The notes below the pieces were generated by a model, which was not told where the DNA came from, ran no database searches, and saw only the letters and a list, made by a program, of their open reading frames with translations. DNA of 64,000 nt from Candida dubliniensis CD36 (taxonomy: Eukaryota > Ascomycota > Pichiomycetes > Serinales > Debaryomycetaceae), in the NCBI RefSeq assembly GCF_000026945.1, contig NC_012860.1:2666001-2730000 (forward strand), in the 5' to 3' direction. Below, piece after piece: positions 51,396 to 61,168 of this stretch. The position numbers and the translations under genes are program-made. Every line of letters starts with the position of its first letter. Position 1 is the first letter of the stretch.

Positions 51396-52037
51396 ATGAC
51401 AAGTTTTGAATTGACTCCCACATTAAGGGATACCATCAATGGATCATCTTTAAGTAAAGATGAGAAATTGCAATTATTATCCAATTCATACTTAACTCAC
51501 ACCGATTTAATCAAATTCTATCAAACTTGTCACCCAACATCCACTCTATTGGAATTGATTCGACAAACCAAATTATATATACCACCATACAAATCATACA
51601 AGCAACCAAAGACTGCAGAATTCATAAAAACAATGGAAAAACTCCGTCTTGAAGCAAAGGAACAAGAATATAGACGATTGATTAACCCCACACCTCAATA
51701 TTCGACTTTATATGATAAAAAATTGGAGGATTATGATCTGACTCCAACTCCACAACAAGCACTGAAGGAATTGAAAAATCAATTAAGTACAATTATAAAT
51801 GTTTTCATTAGTGTTGGTAGTGTATCATATGCCATTTGGTATTGGACAGAAACATCTTGGGGGTTACCAGTTAGTTATAGAGTGTTGTTGAGTGTGTTTT
51901 TCGGTCTTTTAGTGTTGGTTGCTGAAGTTGTTGTATATATGGGATACATTAATAAAATCGAAGAAGCAAGGGATAAAGAAAGGAAGAAGAAAGAAGTAAA
52001 GAAAGTTGTTAGAAGTATTAATTTGAAATTGGATTAA
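51396..52037 (+). CDS. VPH2: ER assembly factor of the vacuolar H+-ATPase (Vma12/Vph2)
   Basis: 213 residues from the first ATG at 51396. The pattern is that of Vma12: a soluble N-terminal half with helices such as LRDTINGSSLSKDEKLQLL and FIKTMEKLRLEAKEQEYRRLI, then two membrane segments (about 132-152 and 163-185) and a Lys/Glu-rich cytosolic tail. The S. cerevisiae protein has 215 residues. Known role: with Vma21 and Vma22, assembles the V0 sector in the ER. Identification rests on length, topology and the central motif. Confidence 0.78.
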   Translation: MTSFELTPTLRDTINGSSLSKDEKLQLLSNSYLTHTDLIKFYQTCHPTSTLLELIRQTKLYIPPYKSYKQPKTAEFIKTMEKLRLEAKEQEYRRLINPTPQYSTLYDKKLEDYDLTPTPQQALKELKNQLSTIINVFISVGSVSYAIWYWTETSWGLPVSYRVLLSVFFGLLVLVAEVVVYMGYINKIEEARDKERKKKEVKKVVRSINLKLD

Positions 52038-52188
52038 TTGTCGAGTGGCACCCTTTTTTTTATTGGTTGTAAAAAAAAAAGTTAAACAAAATAAGTTAAC
52101 CAGAAAAGCAATACTTGTCTTGTAAGTCGGAAAGCTTTTTACAAGATCATAGTTCCAGTTATTTAATAATTTCTTGTGGTATTTATCA

Positions 52189-53205
52189 ATGTCATCGGGT
52201 CCATTTTATCGATCATATTCGTTTAATGCGTTATGGGCGCTTGTTTTCAAATTTCCTTTATTTGCTTATTTTGTTGGATTTATTGAAGATTTCGTTATTT
52301 CCATCATCAAGACAGGTCCAATTCCTAAACATATTGCTATGATTATGGATGGGAATAGAACTTACGCAAAGAAACATCGATTACCATTGAAAGAAGGTCA
52401 TTTTGCAGGTGCCAATGCATTAGTTAAAGCATGTAAATACTGACATCCTTTAGTTATTCTACCTTTTTTTTTTTTTTTACTAACCTGTCATCATCTGTAG
52501 GTGCTTGAAGTTTGTTATAAAGTTGGTATTGAACAAGTTACTATTTATGCATTTTCACTTGAAAATTTCAATAGGTCTAAAGAGGAAGTTGATACTTTGT
52601 TTGCGTTATTGCGTGATAAACTCAAAGTTATGTCAGAACATGAAGATCTGTATGCTAGATATAATAAAGTTCGAATTAGAATCATTGGTAATCGATCATT
52701 TATTCCTGAAGATATTTTGAAAGACTTGGAAAATGTGGAAGAAACCACGAAAGATTTTGGGTCTAAGAAAACTTTGAATGTTTGCTTCCCCTATACTGCT
52801 CGTGATGAAATTACTTATGCTGTTAAATCTATTGCTAGTAAAAGAGTCTCAGGAGAACTTAATAATCGTAATAAAATTACCACTAAAACCATTGAGAAGA
52901 ATTTTTATTTTGGAGATGATGTACCTCCTTTGGATATTCTAATTCGTACTAGTGGTCATACTCGATTAAGTGATTTTTTACTTTGGCAATGTACTACTGA
53001 ATGTACTATTGAATTTCCGGATGTGTTATGGCCAGATTTTGGGTTTATTAGTATCATGTCAATTTTGTTTAAATGGAGTTATTATAGAACTATTCAAATT
53101 GAGGAAGAGGCAATACGTGGGAAAGAACCTCGTGTCCAGGAAGTTATTCCACCAGTATTACTAAAAGAATTACCGAACCCTCCACCTGCTACATCAGTTA
53201 TTTAA
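52189..53205 (+). CDS. RER2: cis-prenyltransferase (dehydrodolichyl diphosphate synthase), two exons
   Basis: Makes the polyprenyl diphosphate for dolichol, the lipid carrier of N-glycosylation and GPI synthesis. Join 52189-52428 and 52501-53205, giving 314 residues. A hydrophobic N-terminal segment (about 15-38) is followed by the FPP-binding motif HIAMIMDGNRTYAK, then GHFAGANALVK joined to VLEVCYKVG, YAFSLENFNR, FPYTARDE, and LIRTSGHTRLSDFLLWQ. The extra membrane segment and NPPP C-terminus resemble S. cerevisiae Srt1 as much as Rer2, so RER2 versus SRT1 naming is uncertain. The frame runs upstream to 52174 but only from TTG, so ATG 52189 is chosen. Confidence 0.88.
52429..52500 (+). other. 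GC-AG intron in the cis-prenyltransferase gene
   Basis: 72-nt intron with 5' GCATGT (one base from the consensus GTATGT), a perfect branch point TACTAAC (52478-52484) after a T15 run, and 3' TAG. It is phase 0 and restores the family spacing of seven residues between the GHxAG and LExCY motifs. The nearby GT at 52433 would instead give a frameshift and immediate stop. Confidence 0.82.
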
Positions 53206-53339
53206 AATCCTTGCTTTACGATTGTATTTTGTATTTTAGCTAGAATATGCAAAGTTGTCATGAATAGATTCTTTTACATTTATTAATAAAGATTAATATA
53301 AGTATATTTATTTATTTACAAGTCTACCTGGTTATTTAT

Positions 53340-54038
53340 TTATTGTTGAGATTGAGAAATTTTCACTTTTTGAACCAATTTTTGAAGTTGTAAATTTTTT
53401 TCATAATCAGTTCGTTCTTGATTTAAATAAATATTATCAGCATCAAAATCTTCAGGTCTTAAAACAATAGCATTTGGATTTCTTTCATTTTTCCATCTTT
53501 TATTAACAATTTTTTCAATTTCTTCATATAAACTTTGTAAATCATGACTTTTACTAATTATGTAATCATTTATATCAATTCCTAATTTAGATTGTAATGA
53601 TTTAACAATTTCAAATCTAAATTGTAAATCATCCAATTTTATATCTTTATAATTATCTCTATTGATTTCTTGATCTTGTTTAATGAAATTTTTCAATTCT
53701 TGATTAATTATATTTTGTAAAATTGATTTATCAGAATAAAATGTTTCATAATTTTCTGGAGTTAAAGATTTTTGAAATTTCCAATTTTTCAATTTATGGA
53801 AATTTGGCATATCTGATTCAATATTAAATGATTGATATTTATCAGAATTTTTAAAGGTTAAATGATGAATTTTAATAGAATTAGATTCAATTAATTCATC
53901 TTGTTTAGTAATTATATCTTGTCGTTTTTGCTTGGATTCAATAGATGATTTATTCTTACCGAAAATATCACCAAACCATGATAAATTCCTGGTTATTGAT
54001 GTAAATGATCTGGTTTGTATAATTTGTGACCTAAGCAT
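53340..54038 (-). CDS. probable mitochondrial large ribosomal subunit protein mL50
   Basis: 232 residues from the ATG at 54038; the frame continues upstream, but that part is from a T/A-rich leader. The N-terminus MLRSQIIQTRSFTSITRNLS is a classic mitochondrial presequence (Arg, Ser, Thr, no acids). The core at about 140-190 (FRFEIVKSLQSKLGIDINDY, then LYEEIEKIV) and the following NAIVLRPEDFDADNI resemble the mL50 family (Mrpl13 in S. cerevisiae). I recognise the pattern only moderately. A poly(A)-poly(T) block resembling the rapid-growth element lies upstream. Confidence 0.55.
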   Translation of the reverse strand: MLRSQIIQTRSFTSITRNLSWFGDIFGKNKSSIESKQKRQDIITKQDELIESNSIKIHHLTFKNSDKYQSFNIESDMPNFHKLKNWKFQKSLTPENYETFYSDKSILQNIINQELKNFIKQDQEINRDNYKDIKLDDLQFRFEIVKSLQSKLGIDINDYIISKSHDLQSLYEEIEKIVNKRWKNERNPNAIVLRPEDFDADNIYLNQERTDYEKNLQLQKLVQKVKISQSQQ

Positions 54039-54423
54039 AGTTAAAGGGGGGGGCAGGGATTCCTTCCTTTTTTCAAAGTGTATGTATATGTATATGTTTA
54101 TGGTTCTTAATTTAAAGGATTGTAAAAAAAAAATTTTTTTCAGTATGACAAACAAAATCTCCAATACAATTGTGTGCCTGACACGACTATTATATGGAAC
54201 CAATAGTTTATAGAACAGTATATGACTGTATTCCTGTTAGAACCTAATAAATAATTTGTATTCATCTCGTTTTTCATATATAAATAAAAAAATATATAAA
54301 TCGTAACAATGAAAAGTAAAACGTAAAACCTAGAATCAAGACAAAACAATACAAAACAAAACAAGACAAATCAAATCAAATCAAATCAAATCAAAACAAC
54401 ATATAAACATTTCTAATCATGCT
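54039..54423. other. intergenic region with (ATCAA)n repeat
   Basis: 385 bp between the mL50 gene start and the rhomboid stop. It contains a (G)7 spot near 54045, the RGE-like block listed separately, and about five tandem ATCAA copies near 54370-54395. Confidence 0.6.
54124..54142. promoter_or_regulatory. rapid-growth-element-like A-run/T-run
   Basis: Plus strand has ten A followed by seven T and CA; read on the minus strand it is TGAAAAAAATTTTTTTTTT. This resembles the TGAAAATTTTT element, with longer runs, about 90 bp before the mL50-like gene. Weaker than the MRPS9 example. Confidence 0.35.
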
Positions 54424-56424
54424 TTATATAATTTTCTTCTTTTTCAAAAATGAAATTGTGAAAAATATCACAATTATATATAATCCACTACCTATTCCAT
54501 ATTGTTGTTGAATATCAGCATGGGGAGCAACATTGGATGCATCCCCACTACCACCAAAACTACTTTCAAATCTTTTTCTCAATCCGCCATTAGTACCTTC
54601 GGAATTACTATTTGAACCACTACCTGATTTAGGATTTGCAACACTAGAAGGTACTGAAGTTGTATAAGTCATTGTTGAATAACTCATTGTAGGAACGGTA
54701 GTTGAACTTGGACTAGCAGTAGTATTTGGATTCGTATCAGTATTAGTACTTGAAGTAACACTAACTTGACCAATATCACACCAACCTTTGACAGGTATAC
54801 AATTAAAATATTTACACCATTTGCAATTATTACCTCTATCGATATCATTATTGAAAAAATTCTTACAAAGTAGTACCAAATAAATAATCATCAACACAAG
54901 GGCTATTACTCTAACTCCACACCAAACATAAAATCTTGATGGGATTTTATCTTCAATGGAATACATTGGATTCCAATTATTTAAAAATTGTTGCCAAGTA
55001 CTAGGATTTTTAGGATAAGTGATAATACCATCAATAAATACCCAAAATGGATCTTTCAAAACAACAATTGATGATAATATCCCCATGGCAAATCCTCCAA
55101 TATGACTAAAATTATCTAATCCAGGCAATAATCCTAAAACAAGTGATATGACAATTTCTCCAATCATGATACATATGAAAAGGGCATAATGTTTGGTACC
55201 ATACATATTAGTATTTTTTTTACCGGTATATATGAAAAGTATTATATTAGTGGCAACAATTCCAAATAAAGCTCCCAGGGCACCGGTTGAGGCAATCCCT
55301 TGAGGAGTAAAATTGGCCCCCAATAAAAACCCACCAATACCACTAGATATATAAATAATAGCATATTTTATAATCCCAATATTTCGTTCAATTGATGCTC
55401 CCATTGTTACTTGTAATAATAAATTAAAAATTATATGTAAAAACCCTGCATGTAAGAAAATAGGAATAAATATACGATACCATTGATCAGGTAAATATGC
55501 GCTGGTGCCATTATTATTATCAATTTTCAATTTCGTTAATCCACATAATTCACTTAATGAACATACATAAGAATCCACTGATGTAGAATTGGCACAGGGG
55601 AATAATATACTTGTATCATCAGTTATATCTTTAATTTGATGCATACAAGGCACATAACGTGCCCCCATATTAATAAGTAGAAATGTCAGTGGACCTAACA
55701 TTGGATTGAAGTATGGTTTTGTTTGGAATGCTGATCCCGTGAGATGAGCCATTTTCGCTAATTCCACTATGAAAACAATTATTTGAATAAGAGAAATCAC
55801 TATGGTGAAATAAGGTAATTTAGTATAATGGAATCTTGGTTTCCTTCGTAATGAACGGATTCGATTTTTTTCATTTCGTTTCATTTTATGTTTTAAATCT
55901 TCAGAATGAGAATCATCATCGGAAATTTCATCATTTCTAAATGGATCTGAATGAGGTGGAGAAGGAGGTAAATCCACATCATCATAATCACGAGTAGTAG
56001 TAGTATAACGTGAATCAGAAAATGGATTTTGCGAAGAAATCTTTTCACTATCGGGTATAGGGGGTAATTCTCTAACTGTAGTAATATTTTTTTCAAAATA
56101 ATCTTTTTTATTGGGTTCTGGAACTGAATTTTCAAACATTTGTTTGTGTTTATTCTGATGTTTTGTTGATACATTACCATATGGGTATTGCTGCTGCTGC
56201 TGTTGATGTGAACGATTCTGTGGTTTCTGTGGTTGCATATGTGATGGTTTGGGAGGTAATGAAGGTAGAGATGCAACTGAGTTACTAAAATCTTGTTTTA
56301 TATATCTTTTTGTCGATTGTGTTAAAGGTGAATGTTCGTTTAAATCTCTTGCTGGGAAATCGTCATCTTCATCAGAGATATTAAATGTATTCTTATCAAC
56401 TGGGTATGGAGTATTTGAAGGCAT
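54424..56424 (-). CDS. RBD1: rhomboid intramembrane serine protease
   Basis: 666 residues, ATG at 56424. A disordered cytosolic N-terminus (1-200) leads to seven membrane segments (about 208-515), then a Cys-containing loop and a Ser/Thr-rich region ending in a last hydrophobic stretch (about 643-660). Rhomboid motifs: HAGFLHIIFNLLLQVTMG (catalytic-site His and Asn), the nucleophile motif STGA-CTG-GALFG, and DNFSHIGGFAMG with catalytic His441. Read with CTG = Ser, residue 383 gives the canonical GASGALFG; with the standard code the nucleophile would be Leu. Known family activity: cleaves substrates within transmembrane helices. The substrate and compartment are unknown; the layout suggests a secretory-pathway rhomboid, not the mitochondrial Pcp1 type. 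Confidence 0.9.
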   Translation of the reverse strand: MPSNTPYPVDKNTFNISDEDDDFPARDLNEHSPLTQSTKRYIKQDFSNSVASLPSLPPKPSHMQPQKPQNRSHQQQQQQYPYGNVSTKHQNKHKQMFENSVPEPNKKDYFEKNITTVRELPPIPDSEKISSQNPFSDSRYTTTTRDYDDVDLPPSPPHSDPFRNDEISDDDSHSEDLKHKMKRNEKNRIRSLRRKPRFHYTKLPYFTIVISLIQIIVFIVELAKMAHLTGSAFQTKPYFNPMLGPLTFLLINMGARYVPCMHQIKDITDDTSILFPCANSTSVDSYVCSLSELCGLTKLKIDNNNGTSAYLPDQWYRIFIPIFLHAGFLHIIFNLLLQVTMGASIERNIGIIKYAIIYISSGIGGFLLGANFTPQGIASTGALGALFGIVATNIILFIYTGKKNTNMYGTKHYALFICIMIGEIVISLVLGLLPGLDNFSHIGGFAMGILSSIVVLKDPFWVFIDGIITYPKNPSTWQQFLNNWNPMYSIEDKIPSRFYVWCGVRVIALVLMIIYLVLLCKNFFNNDIDRGNNCKWCKYFNCIPVKGWCDIGQVSVTSSTNTDTNPNTTASPSSTTVPTMSYSTMTYTTSVPSSVANPKSGSGSNSNSEGTNGGLRKRFESSFGGSGDASNVAPHADIQQQYGIGSGLYIIVIFFTISFLKKKKII

Positions 56425-57093
56425 ATTATTGAATCAGTTGGATCTTTTTGGCTATTTGATCAATAATTATGAAATATGGACGGGTGGGCAGTGGAAAAAA
56501 AAAAAAAAAAAAAAACAATAGTTTTGGGAACAACTAATCAAACGAATGAGGAATAATGCTTTGGTGGGTATAAAAAAAAAAAAGAACTGACAACTGACAA
56601 GAACAGCAACAAGAAAAAAAGGAATGAACAACTCAAGTGTTTAAGCGAAGAAGAAGAATAAATAATAATATTGAAAAAGTGGAAATGAAATAAAATAAAA
56701 GTAATAAGGCAGTGTGAGTATAAAAAGAATTTTTTGAAAAGAGTTGTGTGGGATGTTGATTCCTAAATATAAATTTCTGGTTCGCTTTTGCTTTTTCTTT
56801 TTTTAGACTTTTTAAATTTGACAAAGGGGAAATTTATTTTTGTTTAGTGTGTAGTGTGTTGTGTGTAGTGCGTTGTTGTTGTTGTTGGTTAACTTAGTAG
56901 TGTAAGATGGTATTGTTTTATGTGTTAGTATAGGATTTGGACGTGCACCGCGTAACTAATTTTTATTTTTTATTCTGAGACAACTCAATCTATTTCCAAC
57001 CAACCTATTATTATTATTGTTGTTGTTTGATGGTATGTTTGTGTGTTAGCTTTTACATTTTTATGGTGGGGGGATTATCATTGTTTAAAGATC

Positions 57094-57125
<32 letters not shown>

Positions 57126-59012
57126 ACACCTCTTTCTTCTTTTACTCCCTTTCATTTGTTTGCATATTTCCACTATCGAGGATTTGTGTATTTCTTTTGA
57201 AAATTGATTGTTATCATCATGCTTTATTTAAAATTAGATTTTTTAAAAAAAAATTCTTTATGTGAGAACAGTTTTCCAACTGCACAATCTATTCATTCTT
57301 CTTGATTGTATTTTGTGTGCCTTAAAATCGATATATTATTGTCTCTATCGTTTAATTGTCCCATAATAAGTTGGGGGGTGGGTGGGTAATGATAAGCATT
57401 ATTCGGGTTGTAATTTGCTACTAACAAAGGAACGAAAAAAGAAAACACTGCAAAGCCTTTTGGTGTGTATGTGTAACATCGGAAATTATCATCACTCCAG
57501 GAGTTTCTCTTGGCTCGTTTATCACTTTATCGAGAATCAAAGAGTTTGGTTTTGTTTAGTAATACCCATGGCGGTAAGTGGTGATCTGTCATCACTTATA
57601 CCTAGATTTAATGTTGGGTTCTTTTCAAATTCCTTTATTATTATAAGCTTAATATTATTCTAGTAGTTGAATTATTTCAGGAGATTTGATAAATCTTGTC
57701 AAACAGCAATTTTAAGTGTACCTGCACTTATTACGTAATGTTACAGTTGTGGTTCATCGCGATCTTCTCAAGAATGTAAAACCATGGTTAGTAGGATATT
57801 CTGACGATCAATTTCTAGTTTTTCTGGTCATTGTTATTATTGACGTGGCATACATTTCCACCTAAACTGCAGCTTTATGACAATATTACTATTATCAATG
57901 CTGTTTCTAGAGGCTTACACTGAAGCCGGAAAAAGGAAAGGTGATGACAACCCAAATCAAATCAACTTTCCCGTATCTCACGATCAATAAAAGTAACCTG
58001 AAACAGAAACTAAGCTTCTGTAACAAAAGGTTAATTTTAATAATATTGTTGTTGTACTAGTTGTATCTAAAAAATTTCACTTATGCTGTTTAGAGATAGT
58101 CCATGTAAGGAGAAAATGTTTCACAATGGAATTTTATGCAAGTTTCACACATTCAACTGACAACAGGAAAAACAAATAAATTACGCTAATCAACCAGAAA
58201 GTTCTTGTAGACGATAATGATGAAGGTGGTAGTAGTAACCATAATGATGTTGATGATTACAAATTCTGTCGTTTTGTGTGTTTGTCACTTTCAACCTTAA
58301 ATTTTGATTGATTCGACCTTTCGTTATAGAATTCTGAAAAGTTTAAACCCCTTGGTACCTGATTTCATTGTTCAAAATTATCAAAACTCCCCTTTATAAT
58401 TGTAAGGAACAAGAACAGCCGCTATTACTATTTATCCTTTCCTCCCTCTCTTTCAATGAATGCTTTCAAATATAAAACAAACAAAACAATACCCATTAAC
58501 AATAGATAAACAATTTCAAGTAAGCATTATTTCCATTCTCTTGTTGTTGGATTTCGTTGTTTTATCACTTATTCTTCCTCTTTCCTTGTTGAAAACCGAC
58601 TTGAAGGTGCTAGTTGACACACTGTCTAGTGCATTACGGTCCACATAGCAGCAACAACGTTAAGTCTTTTTTTTTTTTTTGTAAACCCGTGAACCTAGAT
58701 CGTTACTTCAAAAGTGGTAGCTCTGTCTCCACTAATTCTGGTGATTTGAGAACAAGGGGAGTTGCTTAACAAAGTAGTTACTCTAAACCTTTAAATGGCT
58801 ATTGATCTCCTTTCATGAATCTCTCAACAGCATTGGTTCAATTTCATCAGATCCTTCTACTGTAATAACTAAACGGCAGTTGGTTTTAAAGAGGCAAAAA
58901 ACAAAAAATAAAAACTGTTGGTATTCATTTTTTTACAACCAATATTGTACTAAATATTCATGAATATACTCTACTGACAATACCAAACTTATATAAACAT
59001 ATCAAGACTAAT
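56425..59012. other. 2.6-kb intergenic region
   Basis: Between the rhomboid start and the BRX1 stop. A runs at 56494-56515 and 56571-56583, GTT repeats near 56873-56887, a G-rich stretch near 57372-57385 and a (CAA)11 tract at 57093-57125. Short open frames (57382-57663 and 58460-58648) lack protein-like composition. No tRNA fold recognised. Confidence 0.6.
57093..57125 (+). repeat. (CAA)11 microsatellite
   Basis: Eleven tandem CAA in non-coding DNA about 670 bp upstream of the rhomboid start. Not part of a long open frame. Confidence 0.9.
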
Positions 59013-59894
59013 CTATTTAAATAATGCATCATTGGACAATGGATCAGCTTTCAAAACTTGGTTTCTCTTTTTAATTCTTCTTTCCAAAGCAGCTTGAGAT
59101 CTTGCCTTTGCTTGATCAGCAGCTTGTTGTTTCAATTGAGCTCTAACAAAGTTTGGTGAAACATATTGTTTATTTTCATAAATCTTAGGCCCTGAAAATG
59201 ATCCTTCTAAAACTGTGATTAAAGTTAATACTAATCTTGGTCCAATTTCTACTAAATTCAATTGATCAACATCAACATCATCATCACCATCTTCATTCTT
59301 ATCATTTTCTTTAACATCCAAAGTTTCATTAATTTGATAATTACGAATCCAAATTTTCCCATCAACTATAGAAAAAGTCATAACATGATCAATAAATGGT
59401 TTTGATTTTCTAGCATTTGGTGGAACTCCAAATGTTTGAAGAAACATTTCTTTTAATAATTTATAATGATCATTTTCTAAAAAACTTTTATCAAAACTTA
59501 AAATTGGTCTTGAACCTTTTAAGCAATTCCCAGTGAAATTTAATTCATCTAAAGTATGTAAATTTTGAATATGAAATTTTAAAGTTGGACCATTTGGTGG
59601 TTTTGAAATCCATAAATATAAATCTTGATGTTTTCTACATTCAAAGAAAAAAATATTATTACAATTGTATAATTCAGCAACTTCATTTAATTGATGTAAA
59701 TTTTTTTTAGAATCAAATTTTGGTTCTTTTCTAGCATGAGGTAATAATGATAATAAATCTTGAATTAAATGACGATGTCTATAAGTAATACCACGAGATG
59801 ATATCACCAATAATCTTTGTCTATTAATATGTTTGGTTTTTTCAGATGTTTCCTTAGATGATTTGGATTGTAATGCCTTATAAATAGCCGACAT
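59013..59894 (-). CDS. BRX1: ribosome biogenesis factor Brx1
   Basis: 293 residues (S. cerevisiae Brx1: 291). The Brix domain spans about 26-235: RLLVISSRGITYRHRHLIQD at its start, LLPHARKEPKFDSKK, NNIFFFECRKHQDLYLWISK, FTGNCLKGSRPILSFDKSF, and EIGPRLVLTLITVLEGSFSGP near the end. Known role: with Ebp2, an early 60S assembly factor in the nucleolus, working on 27S pre-rRNA. Two overlapping PAC cores lie about 110 bp upstream. Confidence 0.95.
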   Translation of the reverse strand: MSAIYKALQSKSSKETSEKTKHINRQRLLVISSRGITYRHRHLIQDLLSLLPHARKEPKFDSKKNLHQLNEVAELYNCNNIFFFECRKHQDLYLWISKPPNGPTLKFHIQNLHTLDELNFTGNCLKGSRPILSFDKSFLENDHYKLLKEMFLQTFGVPPNARKSKPFIDHVMTFSIVDGKIWIRNYQINETLDVKENDKNEDGDDDVDVDQLNLVEIGPRLVLTLITVLEGSFSGPKIYENKQYVSPNFVRAQLKQQAADQAKARSQAALERRIKKRNQVLKADPLSNDALFK

Positions 59895-60588
59895 GATTGA
59901 AGTTATGGAAATGATAAGTATAGCTTTGGGATAGAAGTTGGTGGAGTTATGTTAAATGAAGTTTTTATTTTTTAGTTAATTTTTTTTTTTTCAAGCTCTT
60001 CTTCCTCATCTCATCCAATGTTCGGTTTTTTTATAGTGTGGCAGAAAAGAGACAATATCGTGTGCTGTAGAACTGAATAATAGTTTTAATTTTCAGGAAA
60101 ATATAACAACTATCCAACATCAATACGATTCTTATAAGATTTGATTAAGCGGTGATTGTTTTGTTTACTGTTGCCGTTTGGTAAGGCCAGGACTAGCTTT
60201 TCAAAAGACCAATCCAGCCAAATCTCTATCAACATGTCATAATGCAGATCATTACTAGTACGTCTCTAAGATATCACCCGTAGAATTCCTGAAAACATAA
60301 TAGTATTCTCCTATTTTAATATTATCTGCCTGCCTCCTTGTGTAATGAATATCAAATAACACCCATACAAACTAAATATTTCAGTCTTTTTTAAAAAAAA
60401 TACATATAAATAAAACCTATAATTCTATACGTGTTTATATATCCAAATTTATATTCTTTATACTCTTTACTTAATTCTGTCTTCTAGCCAAAAAGAAACA
60501 TTTCAATTAAAGATAATTTACCAGGGTTTTCCCCTTCTGTTCATATATATAACTTCTTCACTTTTTTTACCTTTTGATCTTATAAAAC
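59895..60588. other. intergenic region, BRX1 promoter and ATP19 3' flank
   Basis: 694 bp between two minus-strand genes. It includes a T12 run near 59978 and the PAC sites. Nothing else recognised. Confidence 0.5.
60005..60015 (-). promoter_or_regulatory. tandem overlapping PAC cores (GATGAGATGAG)
   Basis: Two GATGAG cores share one G on the minus strand, about 110-120 bp before the BRX1 ATG. PAC (GCGATGAG) is the polymerase A/C box of ribosome-biogenesis genes. The GC prefix is not conserved here. Confidence 0.5.
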
Positions 60589-60792
60589 TTAATGTTTTTC
60601 TTCAGTATGTTTAGCTAACCATTCTTTAATAAATTTTTCTTCTTCTGGAGATGAAGCTTTAATTGGTGGAGTAGTTGGACTTGGTGGACCCCATGGTTTT
60701 GGTAAGACCAATAACACAACTGAACCTAAAGTGGCTAAGGCTAATTGATGTGGTTGGAAAGTTTTCCCTAAAATTTGATAAGCAGCACCCAT
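60589..60792 (-). CDS. ATP19: F1Fo ATP synthase subunit k
   Basis: 67 residues, against 68 in S. cerevisiae, and near-colinear with it: MGAAYQILGK, HQLALATLGSVVLLVLPKPW (one membrane segment, about 18-34), and the C-terminus EEEKFIKEWLAKHTEEKH. Small inner-membrane subunit tied to dimerisation of the ATP synthase. A CCAAT (minus strand, 60978-60974) lies about 180 bp upstream and could be a Hap-complex site. Confidence 0.92.
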   Translation of the reverse strand: MGAAYQILGKTFQPHQLALATLGSVVLLVLPKPWGPPSPTTPPIKASSPEEEKFIKEWLAKHTEEKH

Positions 60793-61168
60793 TGTATTTT
60801 TGAATATATTTTCTTTCTTTTTATGAATAATGAATATTTATCTTCAATGAATCAATGGTTGATTGAGTCAATGTTTGATTTGTATGTTTCTTTCTCGTTT
60901 TTTTTTTTTTTTCAGTTGTGTGTGTTCTGTTCAGTTGGTCTTGAAGGCTTTTTCCAAACTTTTATGAAATTTCATTGGATAAATTATATACAGGAAATTA
61001 TCATAACGCTACCAAATGGGATTGAAGTTGCAATTATTTTGATATGGGTGAATGTCCTTAGGCGAAGGTGGAACTTGAATTAAATATGGTTACCACAAAT
61101 GGAAAAGAAAATTGGACAACTGAAGGCTGAAAAACACTATTAAACCAGCTTTTCTTCTTGTTGTAATA
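60793..61168. other. intergenic region between ATP19 and the polyQ gene
   Basis: 376 bp between divergent genes, with a T15 run near 60899 and a CCAAT on the minus strand near 60976. An open frame across it (60775-61083) overlaps ATP19 antisense and is not gene-like. Confidence 0.5.

Noticed and set aside
52433..52438. GTAAAT as the 5' splice site of the cis-prenyltransferase intron
   Set aside because: Splicing there gives a frameshift with a stop two codons later; GCATGT at 52429 keeps the frame and family spacing.
53932..54213. 93-codon plus-strand frame over the mL50 gene start
   Set aside because: Shadow of the minus-strand gene plus leader DNA; no protein-like features beyond that.
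57941..58001. Possible C/D snoRNA (GTGATGA ... CTGA 50 bp apart)
   Set aside because: No terminal stem can be formed outside the boxes and no clear guide was seen; such box pairs occur by chance in AT-rich DNA.
60775..61083. 102-codon plus-strand frame overlapping ATP19
   Set aside because: It is antisense to ATP19 at its start, Phe-rich from a T run, and has no family resemblance.
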